64,000 nt of DNA from Bacteroidota bacterium (GCA_003164895.1 PLUL01000015.1:27145-91144); one strand, 5' to 3'. Shown: positions 43,603 to 53,258, numbered from the stretch's first letter. The notes: a model not told the origin generated them from the letters alone. Program-made: numbers and translations.

Positions 43603-43621
43603 TGCAACTAAGTTATTAAAA

Positions 43622-43975
43622 GTGAAACGTATTTATTGCCTTCTGCTTACCGCCAATTGCCTACTGGTATTTTCTTGTGGACAGAAACCAACACCGATTG
43701 TGATTCCCGCAAACATTATTCAAAAGGAAAAAATGGCGTGCATACTTACCGACATTCATCTTGAAGAAGCTAAAGTGAAATTGCGTTCGCTTTCTGATTC
43801 AGCAAAAAAAGATTCACTCAATTTTAAAAAAATATTTGCAAAAGATACCATTACCAAACAGCAATACGAAGAAAGTTTAAACTTTTACATTGACCATCCT
43901 GAACTGCTAAACAATGTTTACGAGCAAGTGGTTAATGAACTGACCAAGATGCAGGGAACGCCGGGCAAGCAGTAG
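43622..43975 (+). CDS. DUF4296 lipoprotein
   Basis: A 117-residue small lipoprotein with a GTG start. The leader MKRIYCLLLTANCLLVFSCG ends in a lipobox (VFSC). The body (CILTDIHLEEAKV, KQQYEESLNFYIDHPELL) is the DUF4296 pattern. Function is unknown. The leader is encoded by a degenerate heptad repeat. Confidence 0.82.
   Translation: MKRIYCLLLTANCLLVFSCGQKPTPIVIPANIIQKEKMACILTDIHLEEAKVKLRSLSDSAKKDSLNFKKIFAKDTITKQQYEESLNFYIDHPELLNNVYEQVVNELTKMQGTPGKQ
43634..43668. repeat. 7-bp tandem repeat inside a lipoprotein leader
   Basis: Five degenerate heptads (TATTGCC, TTCTGCT, TACCGCC, AATTGCC, TACTGGT) encode the hydrophobic part of the DUF4296 leader. Confidence 0.65.
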
Positions 43976-43994
43976 TCATTTAGAAAATAAAAAA

Positions 43995-44022
43995 AAATCC
44001 CGCAACTTTCGTCACGGGATTT
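43995..44022. terminator. Bidirectional terminator between DUF4296 and gdhA genes
   Basis: AAATCCCG and CGGGATTT form a perfect 8-bp stem with A-tracts and T-tracts on the two sides, between convergent genes. It can stop transcription from both directions. Confidence 0.75.
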
Positions 44023-44057
44023 AATTTATAATTCTCAATTCTTAATTCATCATTCCT
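44023..44057. repeat. 7-bp tandem repeat downstream of gdhA
   Basis: Heptads AATTTAT, AATTCTC, AATTCTT, AATTCAT, CATTCCT lie between the terminator stem and the gdhA stop codon. Confidence 0.7.
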
Positions 44058-45454
44058 TAAACCATTCCTTGTGCAAGCATTGCATCAGCAACTTTCACAA
44101 AACCGCCAATGTTAGCGCCTTTCACATAATCAACATGGTTGCCATCTTTTCCGTACTTCACACAAGTAGCATGAATGCTCTTCATGATGCCGTGCAAGCG
44201 TTGGTCAACTTCTTCACGTGTCCAGGAAAGACGGAGAGAGTTTTGGCTCATTTCCAAACCTGATGTTGCTACACCGCCAGCATTCGATGCTTTGCCGGGT
44301 GCAAACATTATTTTATGATTTTGGAAAATAGTTACTGCATCAGGTGTGCTTGGCATGTTTGCGCCTTCGCCCACTGCAATGCATCCGTTCTTCACCAACA
44401 TTTCTGCATCGGCTCCGTTCAACTCATTTTGTGTTGCCGAAGGAAGCGCAACATCGCACTTAACTTCCCAAGGAGTTTTCCCCGGAACAAATTTTGCCGA
44501 TTTATATTCTTTCACATATTCTTTAATGCGTCCGCGTTTTTCATTTTTCAATTCCATAATGAACGCAAGTTTATCTGCATTGATTCCGTTAGGATCATAA
44601 ATATATCCTTCAGAATCAGAAGCGGTAACCACTTTTGCACCAAGTTGTGTTGCTTTTTCTATGGCATATTGCGCCACGTTTCCTGAGCCGGAAACCACTA
44701 CGCGTTTTCCTTTGAAAGAATCGCCTTTAGTAGCAAGCATTTCCTGAACAAAATAAACGCATCCGTAACCTGTTGCTTCAGGGCGAATTAAACTTCCGCC
44801 GTAAGCAAGACCTTTTCCTGTAAGGATACCGGTAAATTCGTTTCTTACTCTTTTATATTGTCCGAATAGGAAACCGATCTCGCGACCGCCAACTCCAATA
44901 TCTCCTGCAGGAACGTCAGTATTGTCGCCAATGTGTTTTGCAAGTTCGATCATAAATGACTGACAGAACTTCATTACTTCATTATCCGATTTACCTTTTG
45001 GATCGAAATCAGAACCGCCTTTACCTCCTCCCATAGGAAGTGTGGTCAAAGAATTTTTGAAAACTTGTTCGAAAGCCAGAAATTTAAGGATGGAAAGATT
45101 CACCGAAGGATGTAAGCGCAATCCGCCTTTATAAGGACCGATAGCGCTGTTCATTTGAATTCTGAATCCGCGGTTCACTTGGAAACGACCTTTGTCATCC
45201 ACCCAAGGCACACGGAATTGAATGAGGCGCTCCGGTTCTGCAATGCGTTCAAGAATTTTTGCATCGGCATACTTGGTGTGTTCCATGGTAAATGGAATCA
45301 CGGCTTCCGCAACTTCCATTACCGCCTGTAAAAACTCGGGCTGGTTAGGATCTTTTGCGGCAACTTTTGCCATGAATTTGTGGATTTCATTTTCCACTTT
45401 GTTGTGTCCGTTCGATTTTGCTTTCGCTGGTTTTACTGCTGTGGTTGTAGCCAT
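44057..45454 (-). CDS. gdhA: NADP-type glutamate dehydrogenase
   Basis: A 465-residue hexameric-type glutamate dehydrogenase that forms glutamate from 2-oxoglutarate and ammonia. The active-site Lys lies in [19 protein letters not shown], and the cofactor fold has [16 protein letters not shown] Lys/Ala-rich N-terminal tail of about 20 residues precedes the family start. Monocistronic; it converges on the DUF4296 gene across a terminator. Confidence 0.95.
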   Translation of the reverse strand: MATTTAVKPAKAKSNGHNKVENEIHKFMAKVAAKDPNQPEFLQAVMEVAEAVIPFTMEHTKYADAKILERIAEPERLIQFRVPWVDDKGRFQVNRGFRIQMNSAIGPYKGGLRLHPSVNLSILKFLAFEQVFKNSLTTLPMGGGKGGSDFDPKGKSDNEVMKFCQSFMIELAKHIGDNTDVPAGDIGVGGREIGFLFGQYKRVRNEFTGILTGKGLAYGGSLIRPEATGYGCVYFVQEMLATKGDSFKGKRVVVSGSGNVAQYAIEKATQLGAKVVTASDSEGYIYDPNGINADKLAFIMELKNEKRGRIKEYVKEYKSAKFVPGKTPWEVKCDVALPSATQNELNGADAEMLVKNGCIAVGEGANMPSTPDAVTIFQNHKIMFAPGKASNAGGVATSGLEMSQNSLRLSWTREEVDQRLHGIMKSIHATCVKYGKDGNHVDYVKGANIGGFVKVADAMLAQGMV

Positions 45455-45589
45455 AAAATTTATTTTTAGTTAGTTGTTATTCTTGATGGGTTGTAAAAGT
45501 AAAATTATTTTGGAATCTGAACAGACAATTAATTTACTTTTTAGTGAAAAAAAAATACGATTTTGGTCATTTTTTAAGAATTTTACAAC

Positions 45590-46240
45590 ATGCCATTATT
45601 TTGCAAAAAGGAAATATCAGCCAGCAGTAAAATTGCCATCTGGAATATAACCGAGTCGTTGGAGGATTTTTTGAAAATGAAGCAGTTTTCACCTGATGAT
45701 TTATCTGTGATGAATATTTTTTCTTACGAACACAGGAAAAAAGAATGGTTGGTTGCAAGAATTCTGGCGGAACAACTTTCAGGAGAAAAAAATCTTCGCA
45801 TCATATATGATGAACATAATAAACCGTTTTTGGAAAATTCAAAGAAACACACTTCAATTTCTCATTCCCATAATTTTCTTGCAGTTATTTTGGATAACAA
45901 AGAAACCGGAATTGATATTGAACTTATCAAGCCGAAGATTTTAAGGATAAAAGAAAAATTTATGAGCAATGAAGAACTAAATTTGTTGCAGAAAGAAAAT
46001 CTCGAAGAACAACTCACCGTTTACTGGTGCGCGAAAGAATCATTATATAAATTGTATGGTAAAAAAGAACTGGCATTTAAAGAAAACCTGTCAATCGAAC
46101 CGTTTCAATATTCAGGTAAGGGAATTATCAAAGGTTGGATAAAGAAATCTTTGTTTCAAAAATCTTTCCAACTTCAATACGAAGAACTGAATTCTGGTGA
46201 TGATAATTATATGTTGGCATATGTCATTAATGAGGATTAA
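45590..46240 (+). CDS. 4'-phosphopantetheinyl transferase
   Basis: A 216-residue Sfp/AcpT-superfamily enzyme that adds phosphopantetheine from CoA to carrier proteins. The Mg-binding GIDIELIKPK and the WCAKESLYKLYGKKEL motifs are both present. The carrier substrate is not evident. It is followed at once by the promoter of pcrB. Confidence 0.9.
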   Translation: MPLFCKKEISASSKIAIWNITESLEDFLKMKQFSPDDLSVMNIFSYEHRKKEWLVARILAEQLSGEKNLRIIYDEHNKPFLENSKKHTSISHSHNFLAVILDNKETGIDIELIKPKILRIKEKFMSNEELNLLQKENLEEQLTVYWCAKESLYKLYGKKELAFKENLSIEPFQYSGKGIIKGWIKKSLFQKSFQLQYEELNSGDDNYMLAYVINED

Positions 46241-46248
46241 TATCTTTG
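46241..46248 (+). promoter_or_regulatory. -7 promoter box of pcrB
   Basis: TATCTTTG matches TAnnTTTG right after the PPTase stop and 16 bp before pcrB. A TTGG-like -33 at about 46214 is weak. Confidence 0.55.
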
Positions 46249-46264
46249 CGAAGAAGTTTTTAAG

Positions 46265-47005
46265 ATGAAGTCAACAATTTTTCAATCCATCCTAAGAAGT
46301 AAAAAGAAAAATAAAAAACTTTTTGCCGTTCTCGTTGACCCTGATAAATTTTTTCCTGAAGTAATTCGTGAGGCAGACAAATCTAAAGTTGATTTTATTT
46401 TTATCGGAGGAAGCAAGGTGAAGAATGGAAATTTTCATAGATGCGTTAATGCCATTCGCAAACTCACAAAAATTCCGCTCGTAATATTTCCTGGTGGAAA
46501 AGATCAGATTTCTGATGCGGCTGATGCAATTTTACTTCTTTCTCTTATTTCCGGAAGAAATCCTGATTACCTCATTGGCGAACACATTCGCGCAGCGCAA
46601 CAACTTAAAAAATCAAATCTGGAAATTATTCCCACCGGATATATTTTGATTGGTGGCGGAAAAAAAATTTCTACTCAAGCGGTTACTCGAACATCGCCAA
46701 TAAACGGTTCAGATAAAAATCTTGCTGTGTCAACCGCCATTGCCGGCGAATTGCTTGGTATGAAAATGATTTATCTTGAAGCAGGAAGCGGCGCAAAACA
46801 AACTTTGAATTCTGATGTTGTTAAAGAAGTTAAAAAAAATATTTCCGCTCCGATTATTGTTGGCGGTGGAATTGATTCGCAGCAAAAGGCAATTGTACTC
46901 TGCAAATCGGGAGCGGACATGATTGTAGTGGGCAATGCAATCGAAAAAGATATTACACTTGTGAATAAAATTTCAAAAGCAATTCAAACATTCAATAAAA
47001 AATGA
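46265..47005 (+). CDS. pcrB: Geranylgeranylglyceryl phosphate synthase (PcrB family)
   Basis: A 246-residue TIM-barrel prenyltransferase that joins glycerol-1-phosphate to a polyprenyl diphosphate. Family motifs are FAVLVDPDKF, IFIGGS, IIPTGYIL and IIVGGGIDS. Members in Bacteroidota use C20 chains, as in archaeal lipids, but the downstream product in these bacteria is unclear. Its stop overlaps the next start by 4 bp. Confidence 0.92.
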   Translation: MKSTIFQSILRSKKKNKKLFAVLVDPDKFFPEVIREADKSKVDFIFIGGSKVKNGNFHRCVNAIRKLTKIPLVIFPGGKDQISDAADAILLLSLISGRNPDYLIGEHIRAAQQLKKSNLEIIPTGYILIGGGKKISTQAVTRTSPINGSDKNLAVSTAIAGELLGMKMIYLEAGSGAKQTLNSDVVKEVKKNISAPIIVGGGIDSQQKAIVLCKSGADMIVVGNAIEKDITLVNKISKAIQTFNKK

Positions 47006-47631
47006 AACTTGTTGTAATTTCTCCGTCCGATAAAAAAGATTCTGAGATTCCATTTCTGATCAATATGTTTGAAAATGGTTTGTTGACCTATCATGTTCGA
47101 AAAACAAAATATTCTACCCGCCAATTACGGAATTATATTTCGGAGATACCGGAAAAATATCATAGCCGATTGGTAATTCATACTCACCATGAACTTGCTA
47201 TGAAATTCAACCTGAAAGGAGTTTATATTTCACGTTCTCATAAAAAAAGAAAGATCAGAACTTGGTTTCGGATGAAGTGGTTTGCATTAAGAAAAAGCGG
47301 ATTAGAAGTATCAGCTACTGTGAGGCATACGGAAAATCTTTCAGAAAGTGAATCAAACTACGATTATGTTTTTCTTTCACCTGTGTTCGATAGTTTGTCC
47401 GGAAATTTTCAAGCGGGGTTTTCAGAATTCAATATTAAATCAGCTTTGCAAAACACAAAATCAAAAGTAATAGCGCGCGGAGGGATTACGGCAGATAAAA
47501 TTCAGAAAGCATACGAATTGGGTTTTGCCGGCGTAGCATTTTATACTTCCATCTGGAAAACACAAAATCCGGTTCAAGAATTTACAAAAGTGAAAAATAA
47601 ATTTGCTGAACTGAATTTGCCTATGGAGTGA
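47002..47631 (+). CDS. TenI/ThiE-like protein (full length)
   Basis: A 209-residue TIM-barrel protein with MKLVVISPSD, FNLKGVYISRSH, YVFLSPVFDSLSG and VIARGGITADKI. It resembles TenI, which aromatises the thiazole tautomer, more than ThiE, because the ThiE pyrophosphate loop is not clear. It is the long paralogue of the shortened gene at 26.8 kb. It is cotranslated with pcrB and its 3' end overlaps the thiF-like gene by 11 bp. Confidence 0.8.
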   Translation: MKLVVISPSDKKDSEIPFLINMFENGLLTYHVRKTKYSTRQLRNYISEIPEKYHSRLVIHTHHELAMKFNLKGVYISRSHKKRKIRTWFRMKWFALRKSGLEVSATVRHTENLSESESNYDYVFLSPVFDSLSGNFQAGFSEFNIKSALQNTKSKVIARGGITADKIQKAYELGFAGVAFYTSIWKTQNPVQEFTKVKNKFAELNLPME

Positions 47632-48712
47632 TGCGTTTCCACGCATCAATTCCTCCGGTAAGATTACACAAATTGGTAAATCCGAATTGTTGTTGAAGTA
47701 ATTCAATAGCTTTTTTACTTCTTGCTCCGCTTTTGCAATGAATAATCACTTGTTTGGTGCGAGAAATTCTATCAAAGTTTTTTTCGACAGTTCCAAGAGG
47801 AATATTTTCTCCATTTATGTTTAAAGATTTGTATTCATGCACTTCGCGCACGTCAATTAATTGAAAATCTTTTTTGATGTCAATCAGTTTTTTGAATTCG
47901 TCAACTGAGATTTCTTTTACCATATTTATTTTATTGAAATCAGACGAGGAGCAAAATTTTTCATAATCAATCAGCGATGTTATTTTTGAGTTCTCCGGAT
48001 TTTTCTCGAAAGAAATAATCTGCGTTTGAAAATTCAGCGCATCCAGAACAAAAAGTTTTCCTGAAAGTATTTCTCCTATTCCCAAAATAATTTTCAGTGC
48101 TTCATTTGCCATTAATGTTCCGATGATCCCGGGCAAAACGCCAAGCACTCCAATTTCTGCACAGTTAGGTGAGTCAATAGGTGGTTCGGGGAAAATGCAG
48201 CGATAGTTCGGACCATTTTGATAATTGAAAACACTTACTTGCCCTTCAAATTTAAAAATCGAACCGAACACCAATACTTTGTTCAGCATGACACAAGCAT
48301 CGTTCACTAAGTAACGAGTCGGGAAATTATCTGAGCCATCAATTACTAAATCAAAATCCTTAATTATGTCAAGTGCATTCGTGGAAGAAAGTCGGCAGAT
48401 TACGGTTTGCAGTTTGCAGTGAGGATTCAATAGAGAAAGTTTTTTAGATGCAATTTCAACTTTTGGATTTCCAATATCCTCTGCAGAAAATAAAATTTGC
48501 CGTTGCAGATTTGTTTCGTCAACCACATCGTCATCCACAATTCCAATGGTTCCGACTCCAGCAGCAGTGAGATATTGTAAAACCGGACAGCCCAATCCAC
48601 CGGCTCCAATGACCAAAATTTTTGCTTGCTTGAGTTTTTCCTGCCCATCAATTCCGATTTCGGGAAGAATGATATGACGTGAGTAACGATTTTTTTCTTC
48701 TGCGCTCAGCAT
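47621..48712 (-). CDS. thiF: ThiF/MoeB-type adenylyltransferase with rhodanese domain
   Basis: A 363-residue E1-like enzyme. The nucleotide-binding GAGGLGCPVLQYLTAAGVG and DDDVVDETNLQRQILF are intact. The C-terminal rhodanese domain has the sulfur-carrying Cys in IHCKSGARSKKAIELL. It should adenylate and thiolate ThiS (or MoaD). Residues CKLQTVICRLSS after LNPH are encoded by a 7-bp repeat. It is the last gene of a leftward operon with GT2, deacetylase and thiH. Confidence 0.9.
   Translation of the reverse strand: MLSAEEKNRYSRHIILPEIGIDGQEKLKQAKILVIGAGGLGCPVLQYLTAAGVGTIGIVDDDVVDETNLQRQILFSAEDIGNPKVEIASKKLSLLNPHCKLQTVICRLSSTNALDIIKDFDLVIDGSDNFPTRYLVNDACVMLNKVLVFGSIFKFEGQVSVFNYQNGPNYRCIFPEPPIDSPNCAEIGVLGVLPGIIGTLMANEALKIILGIGEILSGKLFVLDALNFQTQIISFEKNPENSKITSLIDYEKFCSSSDFNKINMVKEISVDEFKKLIDIKKDFQLIDVREVHEYKSLNINGENIPLGTVEKNFDRISRTKQVIIHCKSGARSKKAIELLQQQFGFTNLCNLTGGIDAWKRITP
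48390..48424. repeat. 7-bp tandem repeat inside thiF
   Basis: Five heptads on the plus strand (AGTCGGC, AGATTAC, GGTTTGC, AGTTTGC, AGTGAGG). Phase and sequence match the block in thiD, and both give C-K-L-Q-T-x-x-C-R-L. Confidence 0.8.
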
Positions 48713-48715
48713 TTT

Positions 48716-49585
48716 TTAGATTCGAATATAATTTTTAAATTCTCCTATATGAATTCCTGTTTTTTGGTAGATGATGTTTAAAATATTTTCGCGAAACGAA
48801 AGTTTTACCGCTTTGCTTTTGTCGAATTCAAATTTCCAGTTTTGTTTTTCAATTCGTTCGAGCATCACTTTTGGGTGCGAACCTTTAAATATTGCTACCG
48901 AATCTGTTTTTGAATAATCAAATTCCTGATCTTGAAAAGTTGGTTTATTGGTTTCGTCACCATGCCATAATTTATGGAATGAATCTCTTTTTTTCTGCTG
49001 AGCCAAGGGCGATTTCACCCAGCCGTAATGGTAAATCATCGCATCCACAAATTTCACATGAAGCTTTTTCCCATCCTGACGGAAACTCATGGCATCTTTC
49101 CAGGATGAGATCGATTTGTCATTTCGAATCACGCGCACTTCTTTTTTATTCCACTTGCGCGAATCGGCATAATAATCATATGTTCCGTAAAAATTAATAT
49201 GGTTGAATAAAAGTCCTTGAACATTTTTATCATCTTTCCATTTCAGCATAGCTTCTTTTATTTTCGGAAGATCATTCTCGTGAAAAACTTCGTCCGCCTG
49301 AATATAAAATGCCCAATCTGAATCGGGAGAAATTGCTCGGAGTGCTTTGTCGGTTTCCACTGCCAGAACTTTCCCGCCTTCGCGCAGTGTATCATCCCAA
49401 ATCGTTTCGATGATTTTTATTTTGGGAGAACCGATGGATTTTATTAAGCCAAGTGTGTCGTCATCCGAATTTCCAACAGCAATAACAAATTCATCGCAAA
49501 CAGGAAGAATAGATTTTATCGCCTCAACAATTGGGTAATCATACTTCACTGCATTGCGCACGAATGTAAAACCGCTGACTTTCAT
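48716..49585 (-). CDS. Glycosyltransferase family 2
   Basis: A 289-residue GT-A-fold enzyme. It opens VSGFTFVRNAVKYDYPIVEA and has the acidic donor-binding AFYIQADEVFHE. It probably adds sugar to a surface glycan; the donor is unknown. Operon neighbours are a polysaccharide deacetylase upstream (4-bp overlap) and thiF downstream (3-bp gap). Confidence 0.87.
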   Translation of the reverse strand: MKVSGFTFVRNAVKYDYPIVEAIKSILPVCDEFVIAVGNSDDDTLGLIKSIGSPKIKIIETIWDDTLREGGKVLAVETDKALRAISPDSDWAFYIQADEVFHENDLPKIKEAMLKWKDDKNVQGLLFNHINFYGTYDYYADSRKWNKKEVRVIRNDKSISSWKDAMSFRQDGKKLHVKFVDAMIYHYGWVKSPLAQQKKRDSFHKLWHGDETNKPTFQDQEFDYSKTDSVAIFKGSHPKVMLERIEKQNWKFEFDKSKAVKLSFRENILNIIYQKTGIHIGEFKNYIRI

Positions 49586-50316
49586 TTGAAGATTTGTTGT
49601 ATGTACGATTTCTGAAAATAATAGCCGCTTGCTTTGTATTTAAATCTCGCCAAACCATTTTTCGGACGAACCTCTATTCTTCTTATTTGAAATTTATCAT
49701 CCGAAAATGGATTCGGTCCTGATGTAGTTGCGATTCCCAAATTATATCCGGCATCTTTTACTGCTGATTTTACCTTTTCATTCAGCGCGCCAAATGGATA
49801 AGCAAAACTCACAGCAGGTTTTCCGGTAATTGCTTCGATATCTTTTTTGCAACCTTCAATTTCTTTTTTTGCTTCTTCAATAGAAATTTTAGTAAGGTCA
49901 GGATGATTTTGCGTGTGTCCACCAAATTCAATTCCGTATTCGCTCATCTCGCGGATTTGTTTTTCATTCATCATCCTGAAAACCGGTTCGCCTTCCTGAA
50001 TTCCCCAACTATTATCTTTTTTTTGTGTAACTAAGAATATCACAGCTTTGAATCCGTATTTTTTCAGAAGTGGAAACAGAATGGTGTAATTATCTTCATA
50101 GCCATCGTCAAAAGTTAAAATGATTTTTTTATTCCAATCTTTACTATTGTCTTTCAGCAGATCATGAAAGGTCAGTGTTTCATAACCATTCTCTTTCAGA
50201 AATTTTAATTGAGCTTCAAACTTGTCTTTGAAAACATAAATTTTATGTCTGCCAACTTCTTTTTTTGAATTGACGATGCGGTGGTAAAGCAAAACCGGAA
50301 GTTGGTATTGGCTCAT
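49582..50316 (-). CDS. Polysaccharide deacetylase (CE4 family)
   Basis: A 244-residue NodB-fold enzyme. The metal-binding TFDDGYEDN and GGHTQNHPDLTK (His-x3-His) motifs and the AYPFG motif are present. It removes N-acetyl groups from surface or wall polysaccharide. It has no obvious signal peptide. It overlaps both neighbours by 4 bp, so the four genes form one tightly coupled unit. Confidence 0.92.
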   Translation of the reverse strand: MSQYQLPVLLYHRIVNSKKEVGRHKIYVFKDKFEAQLKFLKENGYETLTFHDLLKDNSKDWNKKIILTFDDGYEDNYTILFPLLKKYGFKAVIFLVTQKKDNSWGIQEGEPVFRMMNEKQIREMSEYGIEFGGHTQNHPDLTKISIEEAKKEIEGCKKDIEAITGKPAVSFAYPFGALNEKVKSAVKDAGYNLGIATTSGPNPFSDDKFQIRRIEVRPKNGLARFKYKASGYYFQKSYIQQIFK

Positions 50317-51446
50317 AAAGTATTTTCTTTTTCAATCTGATACGTTCTGTCCCAATCTTTCCAAACGGCTTCATATCCTTTTGTTCGGATCATCGAAGCT
50401 ATTTCCATAGGAGAACGATCATCATTAATCTCAAACTGCTCAAGAGATTCTGGTGCGACCGCATAGCCACCCGGATTTGTTTTTGAACCTGCACTGACCG
50501 AAGTGATTCCGAGTTTGATAATGTTATCGCGGAAACTCGGACTTTCACGAGTGGAAAGTGAAAGTTCGACTTCTTCGTCAAAAATTCGATAGGCGCAAAT
50601 GAGTTGTGCAAGTTCTTTGTCTGACATGAAATTTTTCGGAAGTTCAACTCCTTCAGCAGGTCGAAGGCGCGGAAACGAAATGGAATATTTTGTCTGCCAG
50701 AATTTTTTTTCAAGATAATCCAGATGCATCGCGGTGAAAAAACTGTCAGTGCGCCAGTCTTCCAGTCCGATCAAAATCCCGACACCAATTTTATGAACGC
50801 CAGCATTGCCAAGTCGTTCGGGCGTTTCAATCCGATAGGAGAAATTTGATTTCTTTCCTTTGGTGTGATGCAAAGAATAATTTTCGCGATGATAAGTTTC
50901 CTGATAAACAAGAACGGAATAAAGCCCGAGCGTGATCAATTCTGCATATTCATTTTGTTCGAGAGGCTGAACTTCTATGGAGATATTTGAAAAATATGGG
51001 CGAATTAATTTGATGGCATTTTTCAAATATTCCACTCCGACGGTTTTATTCGCTTCACCGGTAACTAATAGAACATGATCGAATCCGAGTTTTTTTATTT
51101 CGGCAACTTCTTTTAAAATTTCTTCATTCGTCAGTGTTCGCCTTGCAATTTTATTATCGAAACTGAAACCGCAATACGTGCAGATGTTCTGGCACTCGTT
51201 GGAAAGATAAAGCGGAATATACATTTGCAAAGTTTTCCCGAAACGCTTTTGTGTGATGTTGTGGCTTAACTGCGCCATTTCTTCCAGATAATCGGAAGCA
51301 GCAGGAGAAATGAGCGCTTTAAAATCTTCCAGCGTACGTTTTCCTTTTTTGCGAAGCGCAATTTCCACATCGGAAGAAGTTTTGGAATAAATACTTTCCT
51401 TTACTTCTTCCCAACTGAACTTATTGAAATGTTTTTCAAAATTCAT
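50313..51446 (-). CDS. thiH: 2-iminoacetate synthase (radical SAM)
   Basis: About 377 residues from MNFEKHF; an ATG six codons earlier is less likely. The radical-SAM cluster motif is CQNICTYC (C-x3-C-x2-C), as in ThiH. It cleaves tyrosine to dehydroglycine for thiazole synthesis. thiG, its usual partner, is not in the window. It leads an operon whose next genes are for surface glycans. Confidence 0.92.
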   Translation of the reverse strand: MNFEKHFNKFSWEEVKESIYSKTSSDVEIALRKKGKRTLEDFKALISPAASDYLEEMAQLSHNITQKRFGKTLQMYIPLYLSNECQNICTYCGFSFDNKIARRTLTNEEILKEVAEIKKLGFDHVLLVTGEANKTVGVEYLKNAIKLIRPYFSNISIEVQPLEQNEYAELITLGLYSVLVYQETYHRENYSLHHTKGKKSNFSYRIETPERLGNAGVHKIGVGILIGLEDWRTDSFFTAMHLDYLEKKFWQTKYSISFPRLRPAEGVELPKNFMSDKELAQLICAYRIFDEEVELSLSTRESPSFRDNIIKLGITSVSAGSKTNPGGYAVAPESLEQFEINDDRSPMEIASMIRTKGYEAVWKDWDRTYQIEKENTL

Positions 51447-51542
51447 TGCATGACAAATATACATTCTATAATGTCATCCGGCTAAACTACACGAACAGTT
51501 TTTTCATAACTTTGAACATCAAACCCCCAAAACAAATAAGTT

Positions 51543-52004
51543 ATGTTTATAGGATTCCTTCACATTCATTCACTTTTTCGCTACATTATTCTTTTGCTTT
51601 TACTCATTACTATTTTCAAATCATTCGGCGGATGGTTTGGCAAAAAGCAATATTTATCAGGAGATAAAAAACTGGCGCTCTTCACGCTTATTTCTGCTCA
51701 TCTGCAATTAGTGCTTGGACTTGCAATCTATTTTATGAGTGCAGAAGTGCAATTTTCAAATTTGTCTTCAGTAACACGCGAAGTTCGTTTCTTTACTATG
51801 GAACACAGTGCAATGATGATCATCGCAATAATTTTAATCACACTTGGTTATTCACTTGCAAAACGCGGCAAAGATGATGTGACTAAACATAAACGCACAG
51901 CAATTTTTTTTCTGCTCGCGCTTATCGTGATATTTGTTGCAATACCTTGGCCATTTCATTTGCCTTGGTCAGCGGTAGCGAGAGGATGGATGCCGGGAAT
52001 GTAA
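51543..52004 (+). CDS. Small four-helix membrane protein
   Basis: A 153-residue protein with about four membrane helices (HSLFRYIILLLLLITIF, LFTLISAHLQLVLGLAIYF, HSAMMIIAIILITLGYSL, AIFFLLALIVIFVAI). Several His residues lie near helix ends, so haem or quinone contact is possible but not shown. Conserved in Bacteroidota as an uncharacterised protein. hflX follows 12 bp downstream. Confidence 0.75.
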   Translation: MFIGFLHIHSLFRYIILLLLLITIFKSFGGWFGKKQYLSGDKKLALFTLISAHLQLVLGLAIYFMSAEVQFSNLSSVTREVRFFTMEHSAMMIIAIILITLGYSLAKRGKDDVTKHKRTAIFFLLALIVIFVAIPWPFHLPWSAVARGWMPGM

Positions 52005-52016
52005 ATTTGAAATGAA

Positions 52017-53258
52017 ATGTTAGGAAGCAAAAAAGAAACAGGCGCAATATTGAAGCGATCAATTTTGATTGGCATTGTCAATCAAAAGCAGAATGAGGTC
52101 AAAATAAAAGAGTTTCTGGATGAATTGGCTTTCCTTGCAGAAACTGCTGGTTCAACTCCTGTAAAACGATTTACGCAACAGTTATCAAGACCTGATTCAG
52201 GAACTTTTATCGGTAAGGGGAAAGTAGATGAAATAAAATTATTTATTGATGCCAACAAGATTGATCTTGTGATCTTTGACGATGAAATTTCTCCTTCTCA
52301 GCAGCGTAATCTGGAAATCCTTTTTGAAAGAAAAGTATTGGACCGCACCGGATTGATCCTTGAAATATTTGCTCAGCGCGCAAAAACTTCTTATGCTAAA
52401 ACCCAGGTGGAACTTGCCCAGCACGAATACTTATATCCGCGCCTCATGGGAATGTGGACTCACCTTGAACGTCAGCGCGGAGGAACCGGAACGCGCGGTG
52501 GAGCAGGAGAAAAAGAAATCGAGACCGACCGACGTATTGTGCGAAAAAAAATTCATTTGCTGAAAGAAAAACTTGTAGAGATAGATCGGCAGATGGCAAC
52601 GCAGAGAAGAAATCGGGGAGATATGATTCGAGTAGCGCTTGTTGGTTACACAAATGTCGGCAAATCCACACTGATGAATCTGCTGGCGAAATCGGATGTG
52701 TTTGCTGAAAATAAATTATTCGCTACGTTAGATACAACAGTAAGAAAAGTTGTAATAGACAGAGTTCCTTTTCTTCTTTCAGATACAGTCGGCTTTATAC
52801 GAAAACTGCCGCATCAACTGGTGGATAGTTTTAAATCAACACTCGATGAATTGCGCGAAGCAGATATTCTCATTCATGTGGTGGATATTTCTCATCCCGG
52901 CTTTGAAGAACAGATGAAAGAGGTTAAAAAAACTTTGTTGGAAATCGGAGTAGGAGATAAGAACATCATCACCGTGTTCAATAAAATTGATGCCGTACGC
53001 AGCGGGGAACATGAAATTCACCGCATACTCAAAAGCGAGACAGAAACTTTACGAGGCGATGAAACGACCGATGATGTGGAAGAGCTAAAGCCTATTTCTC
53101 TGGATGATCTAAAGAAAAGCTGGATAGCGAAATTATTTGATCCCTGTGTTTTTATTTCCGCTGTCACAAAAGAAAACATAAGTGAACTCAAGCAGTTACT
53201 TTTTTCGACTGTGAAGGAACTTCATACGGAAAGATATCCCCATCAACTTCCGTTTTAG
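52017..53258 (+). CDS. hflX: GTPase HflX
   Basis: A 413-residue ribosome-associated GTPase that rescues stalled ribosomes. The HflX N-terminal domain is followed by the glycine-rich ERQRGGTGTRGGAGEKEIE segment and the G domain: G1 ALVGYTNVGKSTL, G3 DTVGFIRKLPHQL and NKID. The C-terminus is short. Confidence 0.95.
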   Translation: MLGSKKETGAILKRSILIGIVNQKQNEVKIKEFLDELAFLAETAGSTPVKRFTQQLSRPDSGTFIGKGKVDEIKLFIDANKIDLVIFDDEISPSQQRNLEILFERKVLDRTGLILEIFAQRAKTSYAKTQVELAQHEYLYPRLMGMWTHLERQRGGTGTRGGAGEKEIETDRRIVRKKIHLLKEKLVEIDRQMATQRRNRGDMIRVALVGYTNVGKSTLMNLLAKSDVFAENKLFATLDTTVRKVVIDRVPFLLSDTVGFIRKLPHQLVDSFKSTLDELREADILIHVVDISHPGFEEQMKEVKKTLLEIGVGDKNIITVFNKIDAVRSGEHEIHRILKSETETLRGDETTDDVEELKPISLDDLKKSWIAKLFDPCVFISAVTKENISELKQLLFSTVKELHTERYPHQLPF

